From contig DZCR01000174.1 in the NCBI GenBank assembly GCA_022736495.1, positions 1 through 6,361 on the forward strand: DNA of 6,361 nt, read 5' to 3'. This DNA comes from Desulfobacca acetoxidans (GTDB lineage Bacteria; Desulfobacterota; Desulfobaccia; Desulfobaccales; 0-14-0-80-60-11). The notes under the pieces were generated by a model. That model did not search any database. It was given only the letters and a program-made list of their open reading frames with translations, and was not told where the DNA came from. The position numbers were made by a program, and so were the translations under genes. This document shows, piece by piece, positions 1 to 6,361 of this stretch (position 1 is the first letter of the stretch; every line of letters starts with the position of its first letter).

Positions 1-1
1 A

Positions 2-814
2 GTCCAGGGAGAACTCAACCCGGAATCCAATTTTGTACTGAAAAAATACGGGGTTGCCGCTCCCAAAGTGGTTACTTCTTATGCAGGACAGAGTGTATAT
101 CTTGTGGACCATTCCGATCTTGCCCAGAGCCCGGATGACCTTGGCAAAGCCAATATCCTCGGCATTGTCGATCACCACAAACTGGGAGACGTCACCACTT
201 CTCAGCCGCTTGAATGCTGGATCTGGCCCGTGGGCTGCACCTGCACCGTGATTGCATCCATGTACAAATACTTTAATGTTGCCATCCCCAAAGATATCGC
301 AGGGATCATGCTGTGCGCCATCCTTTCCGATACTGTTATTTTCAAATCCGCCACCTGCACGGATAAAGACAAAGAAATCTGTGCCTACCTGGCTGAAATC
401 TGTGGTGAAAAAGACCTTCCGGGTCTCGGAATCCAGATGTTCAAGGTTAAATCCGCTGTTGACGGCACACCCATACGTGAACTGGTTTTCCGCGATTACA
501 AGGATTTCAAAATGGGCGGGAAAGGCGTTGGGATCGGACAGCTTGAGCTGGTTGATCTTTCCATCGTTGACGGGATTAAGGCTGATCTTGCAAAAGACAT
601 CCAGGCCCTTAAAAAAGAAAAAGGCCACCACAGCGTTTTCCTCATGCTGACCGATATCATGAAGGAAGGCACCGAGCTTTTGATTGCCTCTGATGACGAA
701 TCCGTGGTCCAAAAAGCCTTCGGCGTTGCCCCTTCAAACGGGAAAGCATGGCTCAAGGGCGTCATGAGCCGGAAAAAAGAGATCATTCCGCCGCTTGAGA
801 AAGCCTTTGCATAA
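2..814 (+). CDS. ppaC: Manganese-dependent inorganic pyrophosphatase (family II, DHH superfamily), 5' partial
   Basis: This cytoplasmic enzyme hydrolyses pyrophosphate to two phosphates. In sulfate reducers that pulls ATP sulfurylase (sulfate activation) forward. The frame is open from base 2 without a start, giving 270 visible residues. The family is usually about 305-310 aa, so roughly 40 N-terminal residues, including the first metal-binding motif (HxxPDxD type), lie outside the window. The GTG at 68 is an internal Val codon, because homologous sequence (GELNPESNFVL) continues upstream of it. Visible motifs, numbered from base 2, are DHS at 36-38 (the family's DHN position), the signature DHH at 57-59 (VDHHK), PVGCT near 76-80, LSDT at 108-111 followed by FKSATCT (the family's SDS/FKSPTCT metal and phosphate site), and the C-terminal SRKK at 256-259 that binds substrate. 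The DHH and DHHA2 domains are both intact. The gene is followed by a strong terminator and converges on the hybrid kinase gene. There is no CBS/DRTGG regulatory insert in the visible part. Family assignment is secure. Confidence 0.95.
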   Translation, partial: VQGELNPESNFVLKKYGVAAPKVVTSYAGQSVYLVDHSDLAQSPDDLGKANILGIVDHHKLGDVTTSQPLECWIWPVGCTCTVIASMYKYFNVAIPKDIAGIMLCAILSDTVIFKSATCTDKDKEICAYLAEICGEKDLPGLGIQMFKVKSAVDGTPIRELVFRDYKDFKMGGKGVGIGQLELVDLSIVDGIKADLAKDIQALKKEKGHHSVFLMLTDIMKEGTELLIASDDESVVQKAFGVAPSNGKAWLKGVMSRKKEIIPPLEKAFA

Positions 815-840
815 AAGCATATAAAAGCTAAAATAAAAGC
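811..840 (+). repeat. Three short direct repeats ATAAAAGC
   Basis: The octamer ATAAAAGC occurs at 811-818, 821-828 and 833-840. The first copy overlaps the pyrophosphatase stop codon and the last abuts the terminator stem. Read on the minus strand these are GCTTTTAT repeats, which supply the T-rich tail of the terminator for the convergent kinase gene. The repeats may be no more than that; no protein-binding role is evident. Confidence 0.5.
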
Positions 841-876
841 AGGGCCCGGGAATTTTTCCCGGGCCCTGTATTTTTT
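840..876. terminator. Probable bidirectional rho-independent terminator
   Basis: A perfect 13-bp stem is formed by CAGGGCCCGGGAA (840-852) and TTCCCGGGCCCTG (856-868), closed by a TTT loop. On the plus strand it is followed by TATTTTTT (869-876), which fits termination of the pyrophosphatase gene 26 bases after its stop. On the minus strand the stem is followed by CTTTTATTTTAGC, so the same hairpin can terminate the kinase transcript arriving from the other side. Confidence 0.92.
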
Positions 877-906
877 CCAAACACACGGGTCGGTTATCCG
901 GTTTTC

Positions 907-2880
907 CTATGCCTTCTCCCGGGTTTTCAGCACCGCATCGAGTTTTTTGGAAAGCGTGGACATGTCAAAGGGTTTGAGAATATACCCGTCGCAACCCTGC
1001 TGCATCATTTTTTCGATTTCCTCTTCCCGGCTGAAGCCTGAAGACACCACCACCTTTATATCCGGGTCAAGGGCCCTTATCTTTTCAAAGGTCTGCCGGC
1101 CGTTCATCCGGGGCATGACCAGATCCAGGATAACAAGATCCATCCGCTCCTTGGCCGAAGTGAGGGCCTCAATGGCCTCTTTCCCGCTGGAAACAGCCGT
1201 TACCTGATATCCAAGGCTTTCCAGCATCTCGGAACAGACTTCGATCACCCCTTTTTCATCATCCACAAGAAGGATGGACCCTTTTCCATTGATGATGGTA
1301 TTTTTTTCTTCTGATTCCCTGGGGATTGCCGCCCGGGTTTTTTTCGCCGGCAGAAAAAACATGAAGGCGCTTCCTTTTCCGGGCTCACTCTCAACCTTTA
1401 CCATACCCTTATGGCTTTTAATAATGCCATAGGTTGTGGCAAGCCCAAGTCCGGTTCCCTGGCCTCTTTCCTTGGTGGTGAAAAACGGATCGAAAATTCT
1501 GGACATGATATCCTCTTCCATTCCGATACCGGTATCCGCAACCGTAACCTTGACATAGGTCCCCGGCGACTCAAGCCCCAGCTCATCGACCAGGGAATCA
1601 TCCAGCATGGTATTCTCCGACCGGATAATGATTTTACCCCCATTGGGCATGGCCTGCCAGGCATTAACAAATAGATTCATGAGCACCTGTTTTATCTGGC
1701 CCTCGTCAACAACTGCTCCCCAGAGGTCCTTTTCAAGATATTGTTCGATCAATATATCTTTTTTCGTACGACCGAACATCTTGGCGGACATCTTGAGCAG
1801 GTAATTCAGATTGATAAGAGAGGTTTCCTGGATGCTTTTTTGGGCAAACCCGAGCAGTTGCCGGGCCATTTCCGCACCGCTGAAAACATATTCATCAATG
1901 CTGGCCAGCCTTTTGTATTCATCGCTTTCCCTGGAAAAACCGCTTTTTACAAGGGAGGCATAGCCCTGAATTCCCATGAGGATATTATTAAAATCGTGGG
2001 CAATGCCACCGGCAAGGGTTCCGATAGCTTCCATTTTCTGGGCCTGCCGCAACTGGTTCTCAAGATTGACCCGGTCCGTGACATCCCGGGCAACTGCATA
2101 GAGTCCTTTGAATTCTTCTTTTTCATCACTGGCCGGCAGATGCAGGGGAGAGGTTTTAAGCTCAATATAGGCGCAGGAATCAGAGAAATCCTGTTTTGAT
2201 TTGTGTTTTTCCATTTTCAGGAATCTGAAATGAAATTCCATCCCATCATCGGCGGGCCGGCCGGAGGAGCCAAAATCCGCCAGTGTCCCGGCTTTTGGCA
2301 AGTCTCCTTTATGGACAATGCTTTCAAAGCGTTTCCCCATCAGATCCTGTTTAACAAATCCCAAAACCTTTTCAAACTGATGGTTGACAAAGGTGAAGCA
2401 CCCGTTTTGATCCAGGATGAAAATCAAGTCCGGAGAATTGTTCACCATATATTCAAATTGTCTTTCCGAGGCTTCAAGTCTGGCAGATATGGCTTTTTTG
2501 GCTGCGATCAACTTTTTCTGGGAAAGGGCGTTTTTCACTGTCTTGATGAGGTCGGCGTATTCAAAGGGTTTTTTAAGATAGTCCCAGGCCCCCAGCTTCA
2601 AGGCGCGGACAGCCGACTCAACGGATGCATACCCGGTAATAATAATGATCAGGACCTCATCATCAAGGCCGTAAATATGCTCCATGACCTCATACCCGTT
2701 CATTCCGGGCATGCTGATATCCAGCAGAACCAGATCAAATCTCTGCCGGCCGAAAAATCTGATGGCTTCGTCACCATTATATGCCCCGACAGCCTGATAC
2801 CCCTCTTTTTGCAAACAAAGGGAAATGTTTTCCACTATCCTTTTTTCATCATCGACAATCAGTATCTGTTCTGGTTTCAT
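907..2880 (-). CDS. Hybrid sensor histidine kinase, REC-PAS-HisKA-HATPase-REC
   Basis: A 657-aa soluble signalling protein with no membrane segment or signal peptide. Residues 4-120 form a receiver domain with acidic pocket D10/D11, phosphoacceptor D54 ([11 protein letters not shown]), T82 and K104. A short coiled-coil linker leads to a PAS domain (about 138-270, starting [16 protein letters not shown]). The HisKA dimerisation domain carries phosphorylatable H295 in GGIAHDFNN. The ATPase domain has the N-box (N402/N406), G1 DTGIG (449-453), F-box FDPFFTTK (463-470) and G2 GQGTGLGL (473-480). A second receiver (about 534-655) has D540/D541, D586 in [13 protein letters not shown]614 and K636. 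All catalytic residues are present, so kinase and both receivers should be active. The input signal is unknown, and no PAS haem or flavin ligand is evident by eye. There is no DNA-binding output domain, so a separate partner is needed. The gene starts 41 bases after the RnfB/GltD fusion on the same strand and is probably co-transcribed with it. GGGA seven bases before ATG is a modest ribosome site. Confidence 0.93.
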   Translation of the reverse strand: MKPEQILIVDDEKRIVENISLCLQKEGYQAVGAYNGDEAIRFFGRQRFDLVLLDISMPGMNGYEVMEHIYGLDDEVLIIIITGYASVESAVRALKLGAWDYLKKPFEYADLIKTVKNALSQKKLIAAKKAISARLEASERQFEYMVNNSPDLIFILDQNGCFTFVNHQFEKVLGFVKQDLMGKRFESIVHKGDLPKAGTLADFGSSGRPADDGMEFHFRFLKMEKHKSKQDFSDSCAYIELKTSPLHLPASDEKEEFKGLYAVARDVTDRVNLENQLRQAQKMEAIGTLAGGIAHDFNNILMGIQGYASLVKSGFSRESDEYKRLASIDEYVFSGAEMARQLLGFAQKSIQETSLINLNYLLKMSAKMFGRTKKDILIEQYLEKDLWGAVVDEGQIKQVLMNLFVNAWQAMPNGGKIIIRSENTMLDDSLVDELGLESPGTYVKVTVADTGIGMEEDIMSRIFDPFFTTKERGQGTGLGLATTYGIIKSHKGMVKVESEPGKGSAFMFFLPAKKTRAAIPRESEEKNTIINGKGSILLVDDEKGVIEVCSEMLESLGYQVTAVSSGKEAIEALTSAKERMDLVILDLVMPRMNGRQTFEKIRALDPDIKVVVSSGFSREEEIEKMMQQGCDGYILKPFDMSTLSKKLDAVLKTREKA

Positions 2881-2921
2881 GGATTATCCCAATAGGATTA
2901 ATATGACGGCATTGATTTTTT

Positions 2922-4988
2922 TTATGTTAAACCCTTCCCTTCCAACTTTGTTTTTTCATAACAGACAAGACCGCATCTTAGACACCTGTCTGCTTCTTTC
3001 CCGGCCTCTTCCGGTGAAAATCCCGTTGAAAATGCTTCGGGAGATCCAAGGGGTTGCTCTGCCGTTTTCAGGAGGGTCCTGGGTACGGCATTCACATTGT
3101 TCAGGAAGGAAACATCCTGAAGGTTAGAGGTTTCCGTAATCATAAGGGACGGATCCTGGAATTCTGTCCCGGCCATGAGATAATGAAGGGCGGCGGCCGC
3201 TTTTCTTCCGCCGTTGATGGCGGCAACGACAGATGCATATTCACTGACCACATCCTGGTCCGATAAAAGACCGGCTTCCCGATTCCCATCCGGTTTTTTC
3301 TGGAGTTCATGCCCTTCCCAGAGCAAGGGGCCTTGATCTTTGGTTGGGAGATTTCCCGTGTCCGGTTCACCCTTGATTTCAGGAATAAACACCAGTTCGG
3401 GGCACCTTCCCGAGCCTATAATCAGGAGATCCGCTTCCAGAATGCGCTTCGCCCCTGTGGTGAATTCCGTGCATTCAACCGCGGTCAACCGGTCATCTTC
3501 CCCCATCACCTTTGTAATCCCCGCCCCATAAACAATCTCTGCTCCGGCTTTTAAAAGCGTCTCCGAAATTTCAGGGTCAAAGGCTGACTCCAATGGGGTC
3601 TTTCTTGAAATAACGATAATGTCCTTGGAACCGTTTTCCCTCAGGATTTCTGCGGCCTCGGCCGCCATGTTTTCTCCTCCTGCGAGGATGACCTTTCTCC
3701 CGGAAGGAATACGGATCCGGGCATCGGTTCTGCTTCTCAAAAGATCAATCAAAAGATAGGCCCCCGGGAAAATATTCTCTGCTTGGGCCATATCTCCCCG
3801 AAGCAGCCTGGAATCCCATCCCCCCGTGGCTGTAAAAACCGCATGAAATCCCTCCCTGAGAAGGCCGTCAATGGAAAAATCCCGCCCGGCCTTGGTTTTT
3901 GTCCGGGTCTCAACCCCCATCTGCCGGATGCCTTCAATATCCCAGTCCAGGATATCCATGGACAATCTTTCCCTGCTGACGGCTTTTCGAAGAATCCCGC
4001 CCAGGGTATCCGTTGCTTCAAACACAGTGGGGGCATGACCGAGTCTTGCGCTGAAAAAGGCCGCAGACAGCCCTTCAACCCCGCCTCCGATGACGGCTAC
4101 CTTTTTGCCCGAGGCCGGGGCCTTATAGGGAAGGGATCGCTGGTTCAGGTTCATTTCATAATCACAGACAAATCTTTTTAGTCCATTAATGGAAACGGAT
4201 TCATCCTGTAAAAGCCTTCGGCAACTGGATTCGCATACGGCCGGGCAGATCCTGGAAATAACCGTCGGAAAAGGATTTCGTTCTTTTATCACCTGGATGG
4301 AACCTTCATAATCCCCCTCACGGATGAGCCTGATATATTCCTTGATATCGATCCCTGTGGGGCAGGCTCTCTGGCAGGGAGTAATGCATTCTTCCCGGGT
4401 ATATTCCCTTAAAATTCTCCGGGCGACGGAGGTCAGCCGGATGATATGCTTGGGGCAAACCCTTTCACAGGCGCCGCACCCTGTGCATTTATTCCGGTCA
4501 ACCTTGGGCAGGCCGTCCCTCCCTATGGTCAAGGCGCCGAACATACAGGCCTTTACACAGGTTCCCAGCCCCAGGCACCCTATTCTGCAGACCTTCATCC
4601 CGCCGAAGAGCATTTCAGCGGCCCTGCAATCGGTGACCCCGAGATATTGATATTCCATGTCGGCCTCATCTTTGCCGTAATAGCATCCGGGGCCGGCAAA
4701 TTCAGGTTCCTTGTCCGATACGGACACGCCCATGACGGCGGCAATCTGAAGAGCGACCTCTGCCCCGGCGGCCACACAAGAATTAACAGCCGAAAGGCCC
4801 TTAACGATGGCTTCGGCATTGGCATTACAACCCGGATACCCGCAGCCCCCGCAATTGGCTCCGGGCAGGGCGCCGCCCACGGCCACCACCATCGGGTCCT
4901 CATAGACATAGAATGCCTTTGAGGCAATGGCCAGAACAGCCCCGGTAATGACACCGAGTCCCCCCATCAATAAAAGAGATTGTAACAT
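2922..4988 (-). CDS. RnfB-type iron-sulfur protein fused to a GltD-like FAD-dependent oxidoreductase
   Basis: A 688-aa fusion. Residues 4-24 are a hydrophobic N-terminal anchor as in RnfB. The RnfB four-Cys 4Fe-4S motif follows at C46, C49, C54 and C71 (GANCGGCGYPGC). Two ferredoxin-type clusters come next: C134-x3-C138-x5-C144-x3-C148 and C168-x2-C171-x2-C174-x3-C178. From about residue 195 it matches the GltD (glutamate synthase small subunit) family. This part has an N-terminal cluster domain with C201, C205, C209 and C248, C252, C256; an FAD-binding Rossmann motif VAVIGGGVEGLSAA (297-310); and a second nucleotide-binding fold near 431-463. The end carries CLRCGLVC (C669, C672, C676). RnfB and GltD are normally separate proteins of about 270-330 and 450-480 aa. 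The role inferred is membrane-anchored electron transfer between ferredoxin-like clusters, flavin and possibly NAD(P)H; the true substrate is unknown. The second dinucleotide motif is degenerate (GGEN instead of GGGN), as is the C-terminal FAD motif (SDQDVV instead of AAGDVV). No rnfA/C/D/E/G gene is visible. The start ATG has AAGGA seven bases upstream. Confidence 0.9.
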   Translation of the reverse strand: MLQSLLLMGGLGVITGAVLAIASKAFYVYEDPMVVAVGGALPGANCGGCGYPGCNANAEAIVKGLSAVNSCVAAGAEVALQIAAVMGVSVSDKEPEFAGPGCYYGKDEADMEYQYLGVTDCRAAEMLFGGMKVCRIGCLGLGTCVKACMFGALTIGRDGLPKVDRNKCTGCGACERVCPKHIIRLTSVARRILREYTREECITPCQRACPTGIDIKEYIRLIREGDYEGSIQVIKERNPFPTVISRICPAVCESSCRRLLQDESVSINGLKRFVCDYEMNLNQRSLPYKAPASGKKVAVIGGGVEGLSAAFFSARLGHAPTVFEATDTLGGILRKAVSRERLSMDILDWDIEGIRQMGVETRTKTKAGRDFSIDGLLREGFHAVFTATGGWDSRLLRGDMAQAENIFPGAYLLIDLLRSRTDARIRIPSGRKVILAGGENMAAEAAEILRENGSKDIIVISRKTPLESAFDPEISETLLKAGAEIVYGAGITKVMGEDDRLTAVECTEFTTGAKRILEADLLIIGSGRCPELVFIPEIKGEPDTGNLPTKDQGPLLWEGHELQKKPDGNREAGLLSDQDVVSEYASVVAAINGGRKAAAALHYLMAGTEFQDPSLMITETSNLQDVSFLNNVNAVPRTLLKTAEQPLGSPEAFSTGFSPEEAGKEADRCLRCGLVCYEKTKLEGKGLT

Positions 4989-4995
4989 GAATATG

Positions 4996-5000
4996 TCCTT
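4996..5000 (-). promoter_or_regulatory. Ribosome binding site of the RnfB/GltD fusion gene
   Basis: AAGGA on the minus strand lies seven bases before the ATG at 4988. This supports that start, which also places the hydrophobic RnfB anchor right at the N-terminus. Confidence 0.75.
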
Positions 5001-5028
5001 ACCTGATTGGTGTTTATTCGTCCACTCT

Positions 5029-5058
5029 TCTATACCCCCCTCAAAAACGAAAAGTCAA
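5029..5058 (-). promoter_or_regulatory. Putative sigma-70-type promoter for the RnfB/GltD-kinase transcript
   Basis: Read on the minus strand, TTGACT (5058-5053) is followed after 18 bases by TATAGA (5034-5029), matching 5/6 and 4/6 of the -35 and -10 consensus. Transcription would begin near 5022, giving a leader of about 35 bases. A run of six Gs lies directly before the -10 box. This is prediction by consensus only. Confidence 0.55.
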
Positions 5059-5089
5059 TAATATCAACAAAATTTTTTATCCAGGTTCA

Positions 5090-5118
5090 TTGACAATCAG
5101 AAATCCAGAGTGTAGTAA
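5090..5118 (+). promoter_or_regulatory. Putative promoter for the formate dehydrogenase gene
   Basis: A perfect TTGACA (5090-5095) is followed after 17 bases by TAGTAA (5113-5118), a poor -10 (3/6). A start near 5125 would leave a leader of about 55 bases before the ATG at 5179, but would leave the alternative GTG at 5143 only about 18. The weak -10 suggests either activator dependence or that the true promoter lies elsewhere. Confidence 0.4.
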
Positions 5119-5132
5119 ACAATTTATTGTCA
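5091..5132. repeat. Spaced 7-bp inverted repeat over the formate dehydrogenase promoter region
   Basis: TGACAAT (5091-5097) and ATTGTCA (5126-5132) are exact reverse complements separated by 28 bases. Their centres are 35 bp apart, a little over three helical turns. The left arm overlaps the proposed -35 box and the right arm lies at the proposed transcription start, a placement that would suit two operator half-sites or two sites bridged by a regulator. No known regulator consensus is claimed. Confidence 0.4.
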
Positions 5133-5178
5133 GGGCAAGTGAGTGCAAACGGTTATACCATCATCCCGGGAAAAAATT

Positions 5179-6361
5179 ATGGAACACTCTACTATCACCA
5201 TCAATGGGAACCATCTGGTCTTTACCCCAGGTGAGACAATTCTTGAAATAGCACAGCGCAACAACATTGATATTCCAACCCTCTGCCATTTAAAAAACAC
5301 CATCCCCACCCATACCTGCAAGATCTGTCAGGTTGAGGTAAGGGGGGAGCCCGGCCTGGTTGAATCCTGCGCTGCCGAGGCAAAACAGGGCATGACCATT
5401 CTGACTGAATCCCCAAAGGTGGTGGATGCAAGACGGGAGGCCATCAAACGGCTTCTTGCCTCAGGCCGCCATAATTGTGCGGCCCGGGAAATGGATGCAA
5501 AGGACTGGACATCGTTTCAACTGAACGCCCTGAAGACTGAGGGCGCCGAAGACCTCTGCCCGGTCTGGGGAGATTGCGAGCTTCAGGATCTGGCCTACCG
5601 CTACCAGGTCAAAACCCGGCATACCCCCTCAAAGGACTGCCGGTACGAGACCGAAAGGGCCAATCCTTTTATTATCCGGGATTTTTCCAGGTGCATTCTT
5701 TGCGGCAGATGTGTCAAGGCCTGCCGGGAAATCCAGGTCAACAACGCCATTGAATTCGGATATGCAGGGGATGACCTCAAAATCATCGCAAAAAATGATC
5801 TGTCCCTAAAAGACTCTGACTGTGTTTTTTGCGGAGAATGCCTTCAGGCCTGCCCGGTCGGTGCTCTGGTACCGGATAAGGCCTTCAGGGACCACCGGTT
5901 TAAAGATACAAAAAAAATCAGGACCACCTGCTCCTTCTGCGGTGTGGGCTGCCAGATGGATGTCTTTGTCCAGAATAATAAGATTGTCAAAATCGACGGG
6001 GCTGATACGGATCTTCCCCCCAACCATGCCTGCCTCTGCGTCAAAGGAAGGTTTGGATATGAATTTGTTGCCTCGCCGGAGCGCCTGACCCGGCCCTTGA
6101 TCAAAAAGGATGGGAAACAGGTGGAAGTCTCTTGGGATGAGGCCCTGGATCTTGTGGCCCAGAAACTATCCGCCATCAAATCAGATTCCGGCCCGGACAG
6201 CATCGGGGTGCTCACCTCGGCCCGGACCACTAATGAAGACAATTATCTTGCCCAGAAATTTACCCGGGCCGTGTTGAAGACCAACAATATAGACCATTGC
6301 GCCCGACTGTGACACAGCTCCACCGTAGCCGGTCTGGCTGCAGCCTTTGGAAGCGGTGCAA
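5179..6361 (+). CDS. fdhA: Selenocysteine-containing formate dehydrogenase, catalytic (alpha) subunit, 3' partial
   Basis: Molybdenum- or tungsten-bis-MGD enzyme that interconverts formate and CO2. In domain order, numbered from the ATG: a NuoG-like 2Fe-2S domain with C36, C47, C50 and C64; a His/Cys cluster region with H98, C100, C127 and C133 (LCPVWGDCELQDLAY); two 4Fe-4S ferredoxin motifs, C172/175/178/182 and C215/218/221/225; the Mo-bis-MGD-type 4Fe-4S motif C251-x2-C254-x3-C258 with C287 in LCVKGRFG; then the start of the molybdopterin domain. The TGA at 6310-6312 (codon 378) falls in IDHCARLUHSSTVAGL, the conserved formate dehydrogenase Sec site, and the frame stays open to the window end. 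It is therefore read as selenocysteine, not stop. There is no Tat signal, suggesting a cytoplasmic enzyme. The NuoG-like N-terminus suggests electron transfer to an NAD(P)-, ferredoxin- or hydrogenase-linked partner, likely encoded downstream. ATG 5179 is preferred because it places the 2Fe-2S domain at the N-terminus and has GGGA seven bases upstream. GTG 5143, with AGGG upstream, would add 12 unremarkable residues. Confidence 0.93.
6310..6341 (+). promoter_or_regulatory. SECIS-like element with selenocysteine UGA codon
   Basis: The TGA at 6310-6312 is followed by a hairpin with stem arms GTAGCC (6325-6330) and GGCTGC (6336-6341, one G-U pair) and loop GGTCT (6331-6335). Counting T of TGA as 1, the loop occupies 22-26 and a T lies at 17. 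In the E. coli fdhF SECIS, GGUCU also occupies 22-26 and the bulged U recognised by SelB is U17. The spacing and loop therefore match what SelB-dependent selenocysteine insertion needs. In this stem T17 can form a G-U pair rather than a clear bulge. Confidence 0.88.

Noticed and set aside
68..814. GTG at 68 as the start of the pyrophosphatase gene
   Set aside because: The same frame is open to the window edge and the upstream residues match the family, so the gene is cut by the window and not started at 68.
2203..2895. A 230-codon open frame on the plus strand opposite the kinase gene
   Set aside because: It is fully antisense to well-conserved kinase domains, its translation shows no recognisable family, and such long shadows are expected opposite this kind of coding sequence. 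The same holds for the open frames at 1741-2199, 4446-4922 and 3783-4181.
2884..2903. Possible hairpin in the gap between the fusion gene and the kinase gene
   Set aside because: ATTAATCC and GGGATAAT pair only with a bulge or mismatch, the stem is AT-rich and short, and no T run follows it, so it is unlikely to end transcription.
5133..5147. Possible sigma-54 (-24/-12) promoter: GG, ten bases, then GC and A
   Set aside because: Only the GG and GC cores match; the rest of the TGGCAC-N5-TTGCA consensus is poor. It also overlaps the alternative GTG start. The idea was considered because E. coli fdhF is sigma-54 dependent.
1..6361. tRNA or rRNA genes, CRISPR arrays, insertion sequences, phage genes
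   Set aside because: None was seen on reading both strands. Nearly all sequence is accounted for by four coding regions and two short intergenic stretches.

Overview
The window looks like chromosome from a strictly anaerobic, probably sulfate-reducing bacterium of the Desulfobacterota (Desulfobacteraceae-like). I infer this from the gene set: a family II (Mn-dependent) pyrophosphatase, an RnfB-type iron-sulfur protein fused to a GltD-like flavoprotein, a hybrid histidine kinase of the style common in deltaproteobacteria, and a selenocysteine-containing formate dehydrogenase with a NuoG-like N-terminus. No species can be named from the sequence alone.

Layout. Bases 2-814 (+) hold the 3' nine-tenths or so of a ppaC-type pyrophosphatase gene whose start lies outside the window. 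A strong 13-bp GC-rich hairpin (840-868), with T-rich sequence on both sides, separates it from the convergent minus-strand genes and probably terminates both. The minus-strand pair reads from right to left. First is a 688-aa RnfB/GltD fusion (4988-2922). After a 41-bp gap with no clear terminator comes a 657-aa soluble REC-PAS-HisKA-HATPase-REC hybrid kinase (2880-907). These two are probably co-transcribed.

An intergenic region of about 190 bp (4989-5178) carries divergent promoter-like sequences and a 7-bp inverted repeat with widely spaced arms. To its right, on the plus strand, a formate dehydrogenase catalytic-subunit gene begins at 5179 and runs off the window. An in-frame TGA at 6310 looks like a stop but lies in the conserved selenocysteine context of formate dehydrogenases. 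It is followed by a SECIS-like hairpin whose GGTCT loop sits at the same distance from TGA as in E. coli fdhF, so the protein should continue past it.

How the genes may work together (inference): the formate dehydrogenase exchanges electrons with formate/CO2 through a chain of one 2Fe-2S and several 4Fe-4S clusters. The divergent RnfB/GltD fusion is a membrane-anchored protein with many clusters plus a flavin module, with no other Rnf genes beside it in this window. It could be a redox partner or an electron-input module linked to formate metabolism. The kinase downstream of it could report on the same redox state. The orphan RnfB/GltD fusion paired with a formate dehydrogenase and a kinase is the least ordinary part of the window.
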